From the NCBI GenBank assembly GCA_014529385.2, contig CM043958.1:152802793-152866792 (forward strand): DNA of 64,000 nt, in the 5' to 3' direction. This document shows positions 11,636 through 22,560 of the stretch, one piece after another (the stretch's first letter is position 1; every line of letters begins with the position of its first letter). Under the pieces are notes generated by a model, which made no database searches, had not been told where the DNA came from, and saw only the letters and a list, made by a program, of their open reading frames with translations. The DNA comes from Adiantum capillus-veneris. Its lineage: Eukaryota > Streptophyta > Polypodiopsida > Polypodiales > Pteridaceae. The position numbers were made by a program, and so were the translations under genes.

Positions 11636-12257
11636 TTATGTGTAAGGATATGTCTGTCTATGTCTACCCACTTCCAAAAGTAAGATGTATGGCTTCCACA
11701 TAGTTTCATTCAATTTACACATAGAAGAAGATATCAAAGATGAGGAGCTCTCTTTGTGAAAGAGATCCATATAATGATCTTGAGTCCGATGGAAAAGATT
11801 ACATTAGGTGGGTGGCATACATACATAGCTAATTACAAGGTGGCACAAACATGTCCAAAAAAATATATAATATATTGGTTCAATCAAGCTTATCAAGAAA
11901 TTCATGTGTTTTTTCACCTTCTTTTCTAAGGAAATAATAAAACCACTCGCTTTTTAGTTTCCAAATCAAAATACTCAATCTTCTTGTAGTCTACGCACAA
12001 GAAATGCACTTTGCACATATTGCCATTGCCTATGAATAAAGTTGCATGGTTACTCAAGTAATGGATGATAACGAGCTTTGATATTGTTGCTAGATTATTT
12101 CATATGCTAGACGTAATCTAGAGCGATAACTATGACAATGACAAAAACTATAATGACCAACATTGTGTAGCCAAACCATCTCCTTTATGTCATTAGACTA
12201 TTTTTACTCTTAGTATTGCAATATTGTGCTATGTTATTGGAAGCATATTTTTGCACG

Positions 12258-12960
12258 CTCATTTTTCTCGTGGCTCATTTACAATCGTGCATTGTTTGAA
12301 ATAGTTGACCTTGTGTAATTGGACAAGTCACGATGGTGCAGATAGGATAAGAAAAACAACAATGATAGAGATGATTGGGGATTTGCATCTTGTGCAACTA
12401 GCAATAAAAGTTGTGGCTCTGTGAATCGATGCATACATAGTGCCAACTTTGTGTATAAGTTCCAAACTCTGATTTTGATGACAATTTTTTTGTGAAGTAT
12501 GGGGTGCATATTTGTGTTGTGCCTAAGATTTGGTTAAAGCTCCCCCCCCCCCCCCAATCGAGCATGCGGTGCATGCGGAGTGCGAGGGATAAAAAGAGCA
12601 GACACACAAAGTGGGTGGAGCTCAGTGAGGATAACAATGCCTAACAGCTCCTTATTCTATTGACTACATAGAATACAATTGAAGATGGGTTACTAAGTTA
12701 ATGGACACCTGGCCAGTTGGCATAAACCCCAACAATCTCCCACTTGAAGGCTAGCATGGCCCAAGTGGCTTACGTATATACAACCTGTACAACCATGAAT
12801 CATTCCAGTGGCTTCACCTTACACCCATCATCTTAGTGCAATGTGAAAACCGCTCTAAGACTAGGCTCTTTGTGATAGCATCTACAAGGTTATTATCCGT
12901 ATGGACCTTAACTATCTTAATGCACTTGCTAGCCAATATGTCCCTATTATTAGACTAGGC
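12258..12960 (-). mobile_element. 3' end of a copia element: RNase H tail, PPT, LTR start
   Basis: The minus strand at 12,957-12,842 reads IKIVKVHTDNNLVDAITKSL then ERFSHC, the conserved end of copia polyproteins (KVHTDDNxADxLTK). It is followed by a polypurine tract, CAAGTGGGAGAT (12,735-12,746), and an LTR beginning TGTTGGGG at 12,734 and reading down. The far end of the LTR and the rest of the element were not located, so 12,258 is only a limit. A run of 14 C lies at 12,542-12,555 inside it. Not the E1 family. Confidence 0.65.
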
Positions 12961-13299
12961 ATCCTCCTCTTGTATGTGGTTAGAGTTACAATTGGGATAG
13001 CTAGCGTGTAATGGTTAATTATTGTACCGTCTTTTATTTTTCCTAATAGCGAGTTGATGATGTGTAGATTGGAACTCTAGGAAGTAAAGAGAAGACACCG
13101 CAATAAAATAATACTTCTCCGCCATTTACATTTTCATAGTGTCGTATTTTATTTTCCAATAAGCCGCTATGGTTATTTTACATATCTAGTAAGAACCCAC
13201 CATATAAAGTGTCATGCAATAAGTGATAGCTACCACACATGAACAAAAGTGTAAAGAGGGGCCTCAAAATTTTGGCACCTAAGTAATAAAAATTAAATA
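12961..13299. other. No gene recognised
   Basis: Sequence between the copia remnant and the Penelope-like locus. The part nearest 13,300 may be the thumb or 3' untranslated end of the RT gene, reading with several stops. Confidence 0.4.
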
Positions 13300-13375
13300 C
13301 TCAACTCCACAAGAGGTGCCATGGAGTTTGGGGGGTACAATTTTAAGCCATTCTCTTGCAAGATTCCTCCTCTCT

Positions 13376-15277
13376 CTAATCCGTGGAAGCCAACTTTAGA
13401 TTATCTCTCTTCCAGAAGAAACGTGTATGGAAGTTACCCAAAAATGGTGATGTTAAGCTAATTTCAATTTTTAAAAAATGAGTTTTAGAGATGACCAAAC
13501 TCTCGAGTTTCTCAGATTTTTCAACAAAGGTTGTTTCTATACTAAGACAAGAAGGGTAAATATTCATCAATGTATTCTCAAAACCGGGATTAGTAAGACT
13601 ACATAAGTCATCCATAAATCTGAAGGTATGCAAAAATTGCGGGAGTATTAGAGCATCATCACAAGGGTTGCTCATCATTTTAGAAACCCAGATGTACTCG
13701 AAGCAGCAGAGGTAAAGATTACACATCACTGGAGAACATGAAAAACCCATAGGAATCCCCTGGATTTGTTTGTAACAACAACCCCCAAGTTGAAGATAAC
13801 TATTTTCTAGTACCCATTTGATATGTTCGCAAAGATCATTATGCCGAAAGATGCAGGGAGCAGACAATTTGGATAATTTAACCCATCCGGAGTTCTTTTT
13901 TGTAGAAATACAGGACTACCCAAGCTTTGCTCTATGAGTGTAAGTGATTCTAATTAGTTTAGTTAAAACACTGAGAAGACCGTCATCTCTGATAAGCGGA
14001 ATATTTTCATAGCATTGTGTTATGTCAGCAGTAAAGATAGCGTAAATGTTTTCCGGTAAGTTAATATATACCTCCGTAATATTTTTTATCAGCCAAAAAG
14101 GACAACAATCAAGGTTGTTAAATCGTTTCATAATATCTCTTTTGACTGCACAAATGTCTTCCATTTCTAATAGAATAAATTTAAGGCAAATAGTGATGTT
14201 ATCTATGATCTCAGTGAATAAACTATTAGCAGCACCAGAAATCCATATGAATTTATGCTTATGTTTTTTATACATAGGAAATAGGACAGGTATTTTAAGT
14301 GATCTGGGAAGATATCCAAGTATAGATAGCTCATTTTTAAGTTTTGTAGAAGCATCACCAGGGGAGACACTAAGTTCAAAGAACTCATTCCCCTTAAGCC
14401 TATCATGGGCTGACTCAAAGGCAAGCCATCGACATATGAGACAAGCCGTATTTGGCGCTTTATCAAGACCAACAATACACCAGCATTTTTTAATGTTTGA
14501 GAAGGATGCCCTCGCCTAGGGGGTAAGCCAAGTAGTCTCAGTGCTTAACCATCCTTGTGGTAAAAGACTAATTTTGTTCCAGAAGATTTCTTTAAGTGTA
14601 TGTGTCAATATAATGTGATCTTTTGACTCCAATAGGAGTTTTAAGGCCAAGTCGGCCAGGCATTCAAGAACCGCCAGTAAGGCAAGGTTGGGATTAAGGG
14701 GAAAAGGTGGAATGTGATTCAGACCATTATTTAAGAGGCCTCTGATAGATAAATCAGATATGATCTCTAAGTTCGATGTACACACATGTCAGCCTAGGTT
14801 AGCAAATGATTTGCAAAACATAAGGTATAGATGACAGATGCAAGTAGGGATATCTTTAAAAAGGAGGAAGTCATTTGAGTAGACAAGGTTTTTAATAGAC
14901 GGTAGATACTTCCATCCTATGGTTACATTATCAAGCAACGTATTAAGACCAAAAACCTTTCTGAAACATTCACTCAGAAGCGACTGTGGTGTGAAAAACT
15001 CCAAAATTTTGCTAGTAAATAGGCAATGGGTAAAAATAGTATCACGGTTTTCCATCCTTGGGGATAGGTAGAGTCTACCACATGCGTTCCGAAGTACCTG
15101 CACATTACATATCCAAAAGATTTCTGATTGGTACATTCCTACCACGCCCTCTAGTGTAGCTTCTCGCCCTCCCTCTTCCATACGTAGAGTCACTAGATGA
15201 AGGAGTAAGAAAGGAACTGTAGGAAGTAGATAGAGAACCAAGCGTGTTAGGCCGTTTGGAAACCTGAGAGTCCTCAT
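13376..15277 (-). pseudogene. Penelope-like reverse transcriptase
   Basis: One frame is open across 634 codons apart from three stops (at 14,789, 14,516 and 13,916). Reading down the strand: a variable N-terminal part with GLLNNGLNHIPPFPLN; LDKAPNTACLIC, like the DKAxNN box before motif 1 of Penelope-like RTs; MYKKHKHKFIWISGAANS, like PKLHKxPxxxRxIxGxxxS; FTADITQCYENIPL (motif A, Asp near 14,025); GIPMGFSCSPVMCNLYL (motif B); and FRFMDDLCSL (motif C, Asp-Asp near 13,610). The G-x-PMG, (Y/F)-x-DD and DKA features point to Penelope-like RT, not LTR, LINE or group II. The motif set is retained but the stops suggest a recently dead copy. A cellular RT-related gene is the alternative. Confidence 0.62.
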
Positions 15278-16464
15278 CCTCTAAGCTAGGCTTGATTTGT
15301 GCAACCATACCTTTGATCCCCTTATAGTTACCAAAGGTGGTTAATAAGGTGCCATCTCCATCACCACCAAGCTCTTGGAGGGTGTCACACATAGTACTTC
15401 AATAATGCATGAAAGCAATTTGTCCAAGGACCAAATCCTTAGCCTGTCCACCAAGCCATGAGTAGAAGAGGGATAGATGAAATTCTTCAGCTTTGTCAGA
15501 AAAAATGCTTGATAGATTGTTGAGGGCATACCAAATTGCATGGTCAAACCAGATAATGCTTGACTCACAAGGTGCTTTAGGATCCAAAAATCTGCAAGCA
15601 CACTTAAGGTAGGGTCTGAAAACGTTCCAAACAGTTTCAGTGTAGTATTATGCACTGCTTTTACTAAAGGTCATCAATCCTTTAGTTCTCACATAAAGGC
15701 CAGCATTGGAACTGCATTTTTTTATCATCAAGAAACCTCATGTTGAACGGTGCTTTAATAAGATCTCCCTTATCAAGGAGTTGAACCCCTTTCAAGACTT
15801 TGAGTTTGCACTCCTCTATGGTAGCCGGAGCCAAGTTAGCTAGGAAGACCCAGGTTTCCATGGAAATAGGAGCAAGGAATCCTTTGTTAGGGAGTAGCCA
15901 GAGTCTATAGTCCACACCCAAGGATTCCACTTCGATCTGTTGCGAAGGTAAGAAAGGAAAGGCCCTAGAAACCTTCGGTACTAGATCCAATAGGGAAGCT
16001 TCACTGAGGGAACAGAGGTCTTTTTGGAATTCTTTGACAGCTTCCAAAGCAGCAGTATCTCTACAGAAAAGGCTATTAGGCGGAGGAACCATAGGAGTCG
16101 AAGGTGCAGTAACAAAATTAGGACTAAGCCCACAGAATTTCCTGAGTAAATTAGACAATTCGGATCCTTTAGAAGAGAACGTTGCTAGATCTTGATTATG
16201 GTTTTTGGCAAGACACGCCAGGTTAGCAATATATTCCAATAGAAGATTAATTCCATCAGCCCTGTTTTTTACGAGGAGAGCGAGCACTTTTACCCACTGG
16301 TCAAAAGAGACAAGATGGATAAGGGATAAACTAGCATCCTTTGAGGCATCAAAAATTAGAGAAGAGGCTTCACCATCCTGGATACATTTCAGTACAAGGA
16401 GAGAAGCAAAGGAGAGGGGTTCCATAGGTAGCGAAAGACCCTGGGAAAGAGAGATAATCTGCAA
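15105..16464 (-). pseudogene. ORF1 of the Penelope-like locus, Arg-Gly-rich tail
   Basis: The first 260 codons (16,464-15,682) are open and mostly helical, without a family I recognise. After a frame change the protein continues (about 15,620-15,105, one stop at 15,399) and ends in an acidic, Ser-rich linker and STYGRGRARSYTRGRGRNVP, an RG-rich tail of the kind that binds RNA. This tail overlaps the upstream end of the RT frame by about 170 bp, in another frame (+1 relative to ORF1). By position it could be a gag-like RNA-binding partner of the RT, which is inference. ATG at 16,462-16,464 is the first in the open frame. A decayed homologue lies at 2,086-2,690. Confidence 0.5.
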
Positions 16465-16480
16465 TGATTACAAAGATTAG

Positions 16481-18464
16481 GTATACCGTCCAAAAACCAT
16501 ACCCAAAGTCATCATAGAACTTATGGATACTACATTCCTTTTTTGAGTTTTACATTTCTATGAAAATAAGGTCGAGTCCTATTTAAAGTATAGGGAGAAT
16601 AAAGTTCTAGTTCTCTAGCTAGGCGCATTTTCTCCAAGATCAGCGCTCTCTTCACAGGATCAGAACAAACCTTCATTCTAGTAGTAAGTTTTCGAATGCC
16701 CTAGAGGACAGTAATATTATTTTAAAAGGTGAACTAACAAGGCACAATAGTATTATCTTGTGTATGTAAGTGCTAAACAAGGGTCATATAGATTGGTAAC
16801 ATTACCAACTTTAAAACAGTCCGGTCAAAAGGACCACTGCGATGTGCACTACTGCCCCTGCCTTTTACAATATCCTAAAATATAGTAACCGGCACTAAGT
16901 GCTAAAATCGGAGTCCGAGAAGAAAGGACAAGTCCTTCCATCTTTTGCGCTTATTGTGTGTGTGTTGCTGTTTTAAATACATATAGAAAGGGCAAGTCCT
17001 TCCATCTTTTGTGCTTATTTTGTGTGTGTTGCTGTTTTAAATACATATATACACAAGTGTTCACGGACAACCAGATCCTAGACAAGTATAAGGGTTATGC
17101 ACAAAAATTTATTTGCATGTTTGAAAATAAATTCTGTACATGGTATTAGTAACCGAGAATACATCATAGGAAATTACAATCCCAACGAATGGTAATAGAG
17201 CTGCTCCCCATCCGAACGAGCATCAATTTCAAAACATAAAGAATAGCCTATTTTACTCAAAGAAGGTAGCCCTCACCTGCATCCATAGTAAACAAGAAAA
17301 CGCTCGGTTAGCAATTGTTTACCGTATACAGGTGAAGCATGGGCATCCCAATTGTTATCCATGTCACAATGATAAAACAAACAATCCTTAAGTGTATTTT
17401 TTTTCTTTTTTTAAAATTGATTCTATATTTCTGCTTTTTCTTCAAAGCACACTTTCAAAAACCTTTTGTTTAGTTTTTATATGGATCCAAAGGTACCACA
17501 TAGATAATTATGCAGTAAAATACTCATTTTTTGATGTGATAGAAGAGAGGTATTTTTTTATAAATACAAGTTTAGTATTTTGATCTTTCATTTATACTCC
17601 CTTAAGGCTTTGTTAATTTGAAAACCCAATATCAATCACTATGGTTATAATCTGCCTAAGTAGACGATCTAGATATCATATCAAATAAGCAACCAAATCC
17701 CAGAATCATCAAACCTTAAAGTAATATACAGTTTTCGGATCATCATCCCTTTGTTTTGTTCAAAAAAAGTGCCCCTAATCATGAAAGTAAAGCAACCAAA
17801 TTATAAAGAGATCAAATCCGCATCAGAACAGAACCTGTCACATGTCAGGGGATATTCCCACTACAAAAAAGTATCACAGGGTACCATATTTAACTATCAT
17901 GTCCTCAGTTTTGCAGGTTTTAGCAACAAAATAGATATGAAGAGATTCATTCCACGTTAGAACAAAACGTAGTACCAAAGAAAATATATACTTTCATCGT
18001 ATACAGATATTTAACTATTCGACCTGTGAACTCGGAGCAGTAGGCAGAACAGCCCCCACGACGACTTCCTTCCCATTCTCATGACAATAGAAGACCGTTT
18101 CAACAGAGTGCAGAACCCTCCTCACCACTCAATGTAAAAAAGTTTTTACAAATTCCATTACCTCATACAGTAACAATATGCCAAGTGAGTAATACTACTC
18201 ACAGGTTTCTATAGGCTCGGTGTCCTCCTTGCGCGTACTGTTATGATCAGATTCGTCCAAAACAAAGATCCCCCAGGATATGCAAACCGTCACACCATTG
18301 AGAGAGGATGATATAGGTGTATACCACCCAACCAAAGCAGATGAATGCGCCCAATCTCCGCCGAGGTCTGGCGTGTAGAGCCAGGCAGCCGTGTAAGGAA
18401 AGGTTTGTCAGAAACAGGTGTTGTGAAGGCAGATGATAACACCTACCACTAGTTAGATCGAAAC
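16481..18464. other. Unassigned DNA upstream of the Penelope-like ORF1
   Basis: No coding similarity was recognised. It may contain the 5' end of the element. It holds a 64-bp tandem duplication (16,930-17,057) and a short match (attgttatccatgtca, 17,352-17,367) to the repeat modules at 8,017 and 24,782. Confidence 0.4.
16930..17057. repeat. 64-bp tandem duplication
   Basis: Two adjacent, slightly diverged copies beginning caagtccttccatctttt at about 16,929 and 16,993. Confidence 0.85.
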
Positions 18465-18731
18465 TTGCCTGAGGAAGTAATAGTCCTATTTCAACTTAAG
18501 AAGGATACATTATGCCAGGCCCTCAATCCCACGGGTCAGTGGTTCCGAGAGGTAGACAAGGGGTGCTATAGCCAGGCAAGCAAACATATTGTAAAGGCAG
18601 TAATAGGTATTAAGAGCCGATTAGTCAATTCCAACCCTAGGCTATTAAGGAGTAATGTACTCTTTTCTAGGTACCCTTTATATATAGGCAAAAAACTTCC
18701 ATATCGCCCATGTTTTAGGTGTTTTTTCTAG
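18465..18731 (+). CDS. Unrecognised open frame, 88 codons
   Basis: Open frame starting MPEEVIVLFQLKK and ending YRPCFRCFF. No family is recognised. It lies just upstream of a second unrecognised frame on the same strand (19,082-19,531), which could be another exon or another part of one decayed retroelement. The short length means chance cannot be ruled out. Confidence 0.2.
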   Translation: MPEEVIVLFQLKKDTLCQALNPTGQWFREVDKGCYSQASKHIVKAVIGIKSRLVNSNPRLLRSNVLFSRYPLYIGKKLPYRPCFRCFF

Positions 18732-19081
18732 GTTGAAAAAAAGTTTTAAAGTATTTTCACAATTTGTACAAAGCTTAGCTTGGAGTGGTATTAGTACATC
18801 CATACAAGATGAAGGGTTTTTTTTATATATGCTAGATTATACTATTTCATAAGCAACTATATGCATGGTATTCAGAGAACTAAAACCATTATTCGTTATA
18901 TTTATCATGGATAGGTCCTATTCTCCATATACCAACTGTTTGGTGTTTAGACCTGAGTTCGATCATAGCCACAGTACCATCCCTTTTAGTATAAGAGTAA
19001 GGAATCCTTGGAGTGGAAATAGTATATGAAGTTTAGTGTGTGTTATACACTAATCCCTCATGGCTTTAAACACCGATCTGA

Positions 19082-19531
19082 TATTAGCTATTGTAGTCCA
19101 ACACCTGCAGCAGCCTTCTCTTTCCGAACCACGGGACAATTGTAGCCCAAACACAGTGGTGGACATATCAAGATAAACTCACCAGAGTAACATTATAGGG
19201 TCGAGAGCATTTCAAGAAGAACATTAGTCTGGCAATGGTAAAAGAGGCCATGGGTTTAGGTCCGAAGTACTATTACGTTAAGCAGTCTATGAAGCGCGGG
19301 TTCTCAGAGCGATTATTCCTACTGGCACAATTTATTCCTCATCACAAGCTCTTCCTAAGTCCTCATTTTGGTCCCTACTTACGAGGATACTTTGATTATT
19401 ATCCCCGAACCAGAGGTTTAAGCATGGCATTAACTAATCGTAGCCTGCCCCATAAAGAACGACCACCCATATGTTTCTATTGTGATAGTTGTTTGTGTGA
19501 TCATGTAATGGACGGCTTAACCGTGATGTAA
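19082..19531 (+). pseudogene. Unrecognised reading frame ending in a Cys cluster
   Basis: From 19,235 the frame is open for 98 codons. The same frame can be followed upstream to about 19,082 with one late stop at about 19,196 and two early ones near 19,085-19,094. The sequence is rich in aromatic residues (PYLRGYFDYYPRTRG) and ends PPICFYCDSCLCDHVMDGL, a Cys/His cluster that could bind zinc. Composition differs from the AT-rich surroundings. I know no family with this layout. It sits about 190 bp before a gypsy PBS, so it may be host sequence flanking or inside an LTR. Confidence 0.3.
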
Positions 19532-19606
19532 GAGGAACCAAGGCGGTTTTATCTGCTCTTATTTATGATAGACCCTCTCTATTTTGTAAGCAATACTTTT
19601 GAACAA

Positions 19607-19608
<2 letters not shown>

Positions 19609-19675
<67 letters not shown>
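19609..19675. repeat. GT then GA microsatellite
   Basis: About 29 bases of GT repeat run directly into about 39 bases of GA repeat, just before the inferred LTR end. Confidence 0.9.
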
Positions 19676-19679
<4 letters not shown>

Positions 19680-19720
19680 GTTGAATAATTTAAGCATCCA
19701 TTTTTTGACACTCCCAACAA

Positions 19721-19732
19721 TGGTATCAGAGC
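19721..19732 (+). other. Primer-binding site, initiator tRNA-Met
   Basis: TGGTATCAGAGC follows the LTR-like ending CTCCCAACA (CA at 19,718-19,719) after one base. It marks the 5' boundary of the internal region of the gypsy remnant at 20.55-21.64 kb. The matching LTR start was not found. Confidence 0.7.
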
Positions 19733-19963
19733 AGCAGGTTCAAGGTAATCAGCACTAGATTTCTAATTTTAAGGAGGACTTCAAATAAGCAATATCAAAT
19801 TGGCAAACTTAATTGTGCTTATTGACAATCGTAATCGGGAATGTCAGGCACTTAATTCAAAGCAACGAGATGAGAAGAAACAGGTTTTGTAGAAGATTGG
19901 CTAAGCAAAGATTTCAATTTGATATCATAGAGATTTGAAGGAGCTTTGGAAGAAGCGGCTTGG

Positions 19964-20119
19964 GCTTAAGTGGAGAAAAGTGAATAAAGGCTTCCAAGCA
20001 TGCTTTAAAAGAAGCTAACATACAATATTTTCAAGGCAACAGCTTAAGTGGAGAAAAGTGAATAAAGGCTTCCAAGCATGCTTTAAAAGAAGCTAACATA
20101 CAATATTTTCAAGGCAACA
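19964..20119. repeat. 78-bp tandem duplication
   Basis: Two adjacent copies (19,964-20,041 and 20,042-20,119) appear identical, both starting gcttaagtggagaaaagtg. They lie in the leader of the gypsy remnant. Confidence 0.93.
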
Positions 20120-20551
20120 GAGGCTCTACCATGAGATCCTAAAGCTTGAAGGCTAAAAAAAAAAATCAATAACTTCAAGAATATGACGAGTTCTACCCAA
20201 AAATTGAGCTCACGACCTTGTTCTCCAAAGACAACTTTCTAAATCTAGCTAGTCCACCATGAGCACCTTGCTTGAGGGGATAACGAAGTGAGGCTTCTTC
20301 CGATTTTCTTCTACATCAAAGAGCTAGTCGGCACATTACTGTGTGAACTAACCCTTGCACACCAACCACTTTCCTGTCAAACTTCACCAAGTTCAACACA
20401 ATTGGTATCTATGAGGTTGCCCAGGGCTGCTGATCACTTTTGCTTCCTTGCATGCTGGCCGAAAAGCCTTTTGCACACCATCAGATCCATCTCTTCCTAA
20501 AAACCCTTCTCCAGGTATTCCTATATCTCCACACACTTTACTTAAAGTGAG

Positions 20552-21640
20552 GGGCACAGTTAAGGGTGAATAAATCACAATTCTCTTAGATTATGGTAGT
20601 AGTCACGATTTCATTTCTGTACGTTCGGCACAACAGCTCTCTCTCTCTCTCTCTCTATTCTCTATTCTCTTCACCCCACAAAGGAAAGACTATTTTTAAT
20701 CATCACACTTACATTCTTAGTCGCACCACTGCATGTTATTAATATGATTTTGGAAATGCCTTTCCGACAAAATACAAAATATGTACTTTGACTCGTAAAA
20801 ATATATAAAACATTCTTCATCCAAACAATCCTTGAACATTAAAAAAAATCCATTTCTATTTTACACTCAAGTCAAACGAGCCATTAGAAAGCAAGGAAAA
20901 ACATACCTAGTGCTTGTAAACCAATTTTTTGCTAAAGCAAAATTCCACACCACTCTTCACACAATGACTTTCTTTCACAATTTAAAGGTTGTTTCATGCA
21001 AGGTTTTCTTCTTGGAATTCCACCTTCATGTCTTGAACACCATAAAAATGATATTATCCCAAGTAGTGAACCTCCCTGCAAAGCACCTTATCATGTAAAC
21101 CCAACTACACACAAGGAGATACAAAACCAAATCACCGATTCACTTGATCGAGGACTTATACGACCTAATAATTCACCATACAAAGGTCCAATACTTCTTG
21201 TTGAGAAGAAAAATGGAACCTTTTGTATGTGTATCAAAACGTTAGAGCTTTAAACAAGATCACCATTAAGAATAGGTTTCCTATTTCTAAATTCGACGAT
21301 CTGTTAGACAAACTAAAAGGGGCAAACATCTTCAATAAAATTGGTCTTAAATTGAGGTACCACCAAGTAATTATTTTTTAAGGAATATGTTTAAAAAACT
21401 GCATTCAAAACACAAGTTGAGCACTATGAATCCTTGGCATGCCATTTGGTTCGACAAATGCAGCAGCCACCTTCATACATATGATGAACATAATTTATTT
21501 TTTACCATTAGGATTTCATCTTCATTGTCTTTTTTTATTATATTTTGGCGTTTAGTAAATCTAAACAAGAACATAAAGAACATTTAACACATGTATTTGA
21601 TCTTCTTTCACAGAACCACTTGTATTTGAATCCCAAAAAG
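20552..21640 (+). pseudogene. Ty3/gypsy protease-RT remnant
   Basis: At 20,552-20,650 the frame reads ILLDYGSSHDFISVRSAQQL, a gypsy aspartic protease site with Tyr after the Asp. RT begins at about 21,000 with EIQNQITDSLDRGLIRPNNS and PILLVEKKNGTFCMC, changes frame, and continues RALNKITIKNRFPISKFDDL and KLKGANIFNKIGLKLRYHQ. A decayed MPFGSTNAAATF follows. The last part (about 21,540-21,640) is the VFSKSKQEHKEHLTHVFDLL segment. A CT microsatellite lies at 20,637-20,655. Multiple stops and frame changes mean it is not functional. Confidence 0.8.
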
Positions 21641-21650
21641 AGTTCATTAT

Positions 21651-22106
21651 ACAGTAATTATCAAAGCTAGAAAACACTGTTAGGAAGTTGAGATAATTAG
21701 GCCATGCACAAAAAATTAGTTTAGCTAATTAATTAAGCTAAAATTGTTTATTTTTAAGCATAAATTGGAGGGAGAAATTAGCGAATTTACTTAGATAATT
21801 ATACAATAATTTTTAGAGTTAGAAAACACTATTATGAAGTTGTGATAATTAGGCCATACACAAAAAATTAGTTTAGATAATTAATTAGTCTAATATCGTC
21901 GAATTTTGACTATAAATTGAGAAGGGAAATTAGCTAATTAATTTATATAATTACATAGTAATTACCAAAGAAGAAAAACACTATTAGGAAGTTGAGATAA
22001 TTATCTTAAGTATAGATAATTACTTTAGCTAATTATCTTAGCTAATATTGTCTAATTTTGACTGTAAATTGAGAAAGAAAATTTAGTTAATTAATTTATA
22101 TATCAT
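21651..22106. repeat. AT-rich 152-bp repeat, three tandem copies
   Basis: The landmark aaaacact recurs at 21,671, 21,823 and 21,975, an exact 152-bp spacing. Units share ggaagttgagataatt, gctaattaatta-like runs and gactgtaaattgagaa. Divergence between units is visible, so the array is old. Confidence 0.9.
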
Positions 22107-22239
22107 CAAAGAAGACAATTGATAAAACCTTGGTGATTAATCAAAATTATGCTCAACATACATGTAAAAGTGACAAGTGCACTGGTAAGATTCAATGGCA
22201 TAACAAGAAATTCAATGCATCATGTCTGTGTTTTAAACA

Positions 22240-22560
22240 CAACTTTGTAAATATTTTCTTTTATCATTTTGACTTGATGGTATGTTGACTTAAAGTCAAT
22301 TTTACTAAAAATTCTAGCTCCTTTTGATCCATCAAGTAGTTTATCTACTCTATGAATAGGCAATCTATTTATGATATAATCTTGTAGTAAGCCTTATATA
22401 GTCAACATACATATGGAAGCCTTGTATCATTTTGACTTGATGGTATGTTGACTTAACGTCAATTTTACTAAAAATTGTAGCTCCTTTTGATCCATCAAGT
22501 AGTTCATCTACTCTATGAATAGGCAATCTATTTATGATATAGGCAATCATATGGAAAGTT
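22240..22560 (-). pseudogene. Ty3/gypsy RT fragment inside a 163-bp duplication
   Basis: The minus strand reads INRLPIHRVDELLDGSKGAT then IFSKIDVKSTYHQVKM, the gypsy RT block ending in the first catalytic Asp region (FSKIDLKSGYHQ). The block is present twice because 22,263-22,425 is duplicated from 22,426. It has opposite orientation to the remnant at 20.55-21.64 kb, so it derives from another insertion. Confidence 0.75.
22263..22545. repeat. 163-bp tandem duplication (second copy partial)
   Basis: Copies begin atcattttgacttgatgg at 22,263 and 22,426. They differ at a few bases. Confidence 0.88.

Larger units (their letters stand above)
7925..12257. other. Long AT-rich stretch without recognised genes
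   Basis: No frame longer than about 103 codons and no retroelement motif was recognised. Short open frames (8,349-8,660 minus; 10,391-10,678 plus) show nothing I can name. It holds a repeat module at 8,017-8,300 and the microsatellites at 11,312 and 11,582, listed separately. Confidence 0.5.
13300..16480 (-). mobile_element. Penelope-like retroelement locus
   Basis: Two consecutive reading regions on the minus strand, ORF1 (16,464-15,105) then an RT frame (15,277-13,376). There are no LTR-element domains: no integrase, aspartic protease or RNase H was seen. I also saw no GIY-YIG endonuclease after the RT, which would fit the endonuclease-deficient branch of Penelope-like elements, but the 3' side is decayed and this absence is weak evidence. 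Terminal repeats were not found, so the limits are those of the coding similarity. A second ORF1 copy at 2.09-2.69 kb supports mobility. Confidence 0.55.

Noticed and set aside
15682-16464. The ORF1 frame considered as a single-copy host gene exon
   Set aside because: A decayed second copy at 2,086-2,690 and the adjoining reverse transcriptase frame make a mobile-element origin more likely.
21651-22106. Regularly spaced repeats considered as a CRISPR-like array
   Set aside because: Units are 152 bp with divergence across the whole unit and no short repeat/unique spacer pattern. The setting is a plant genome.
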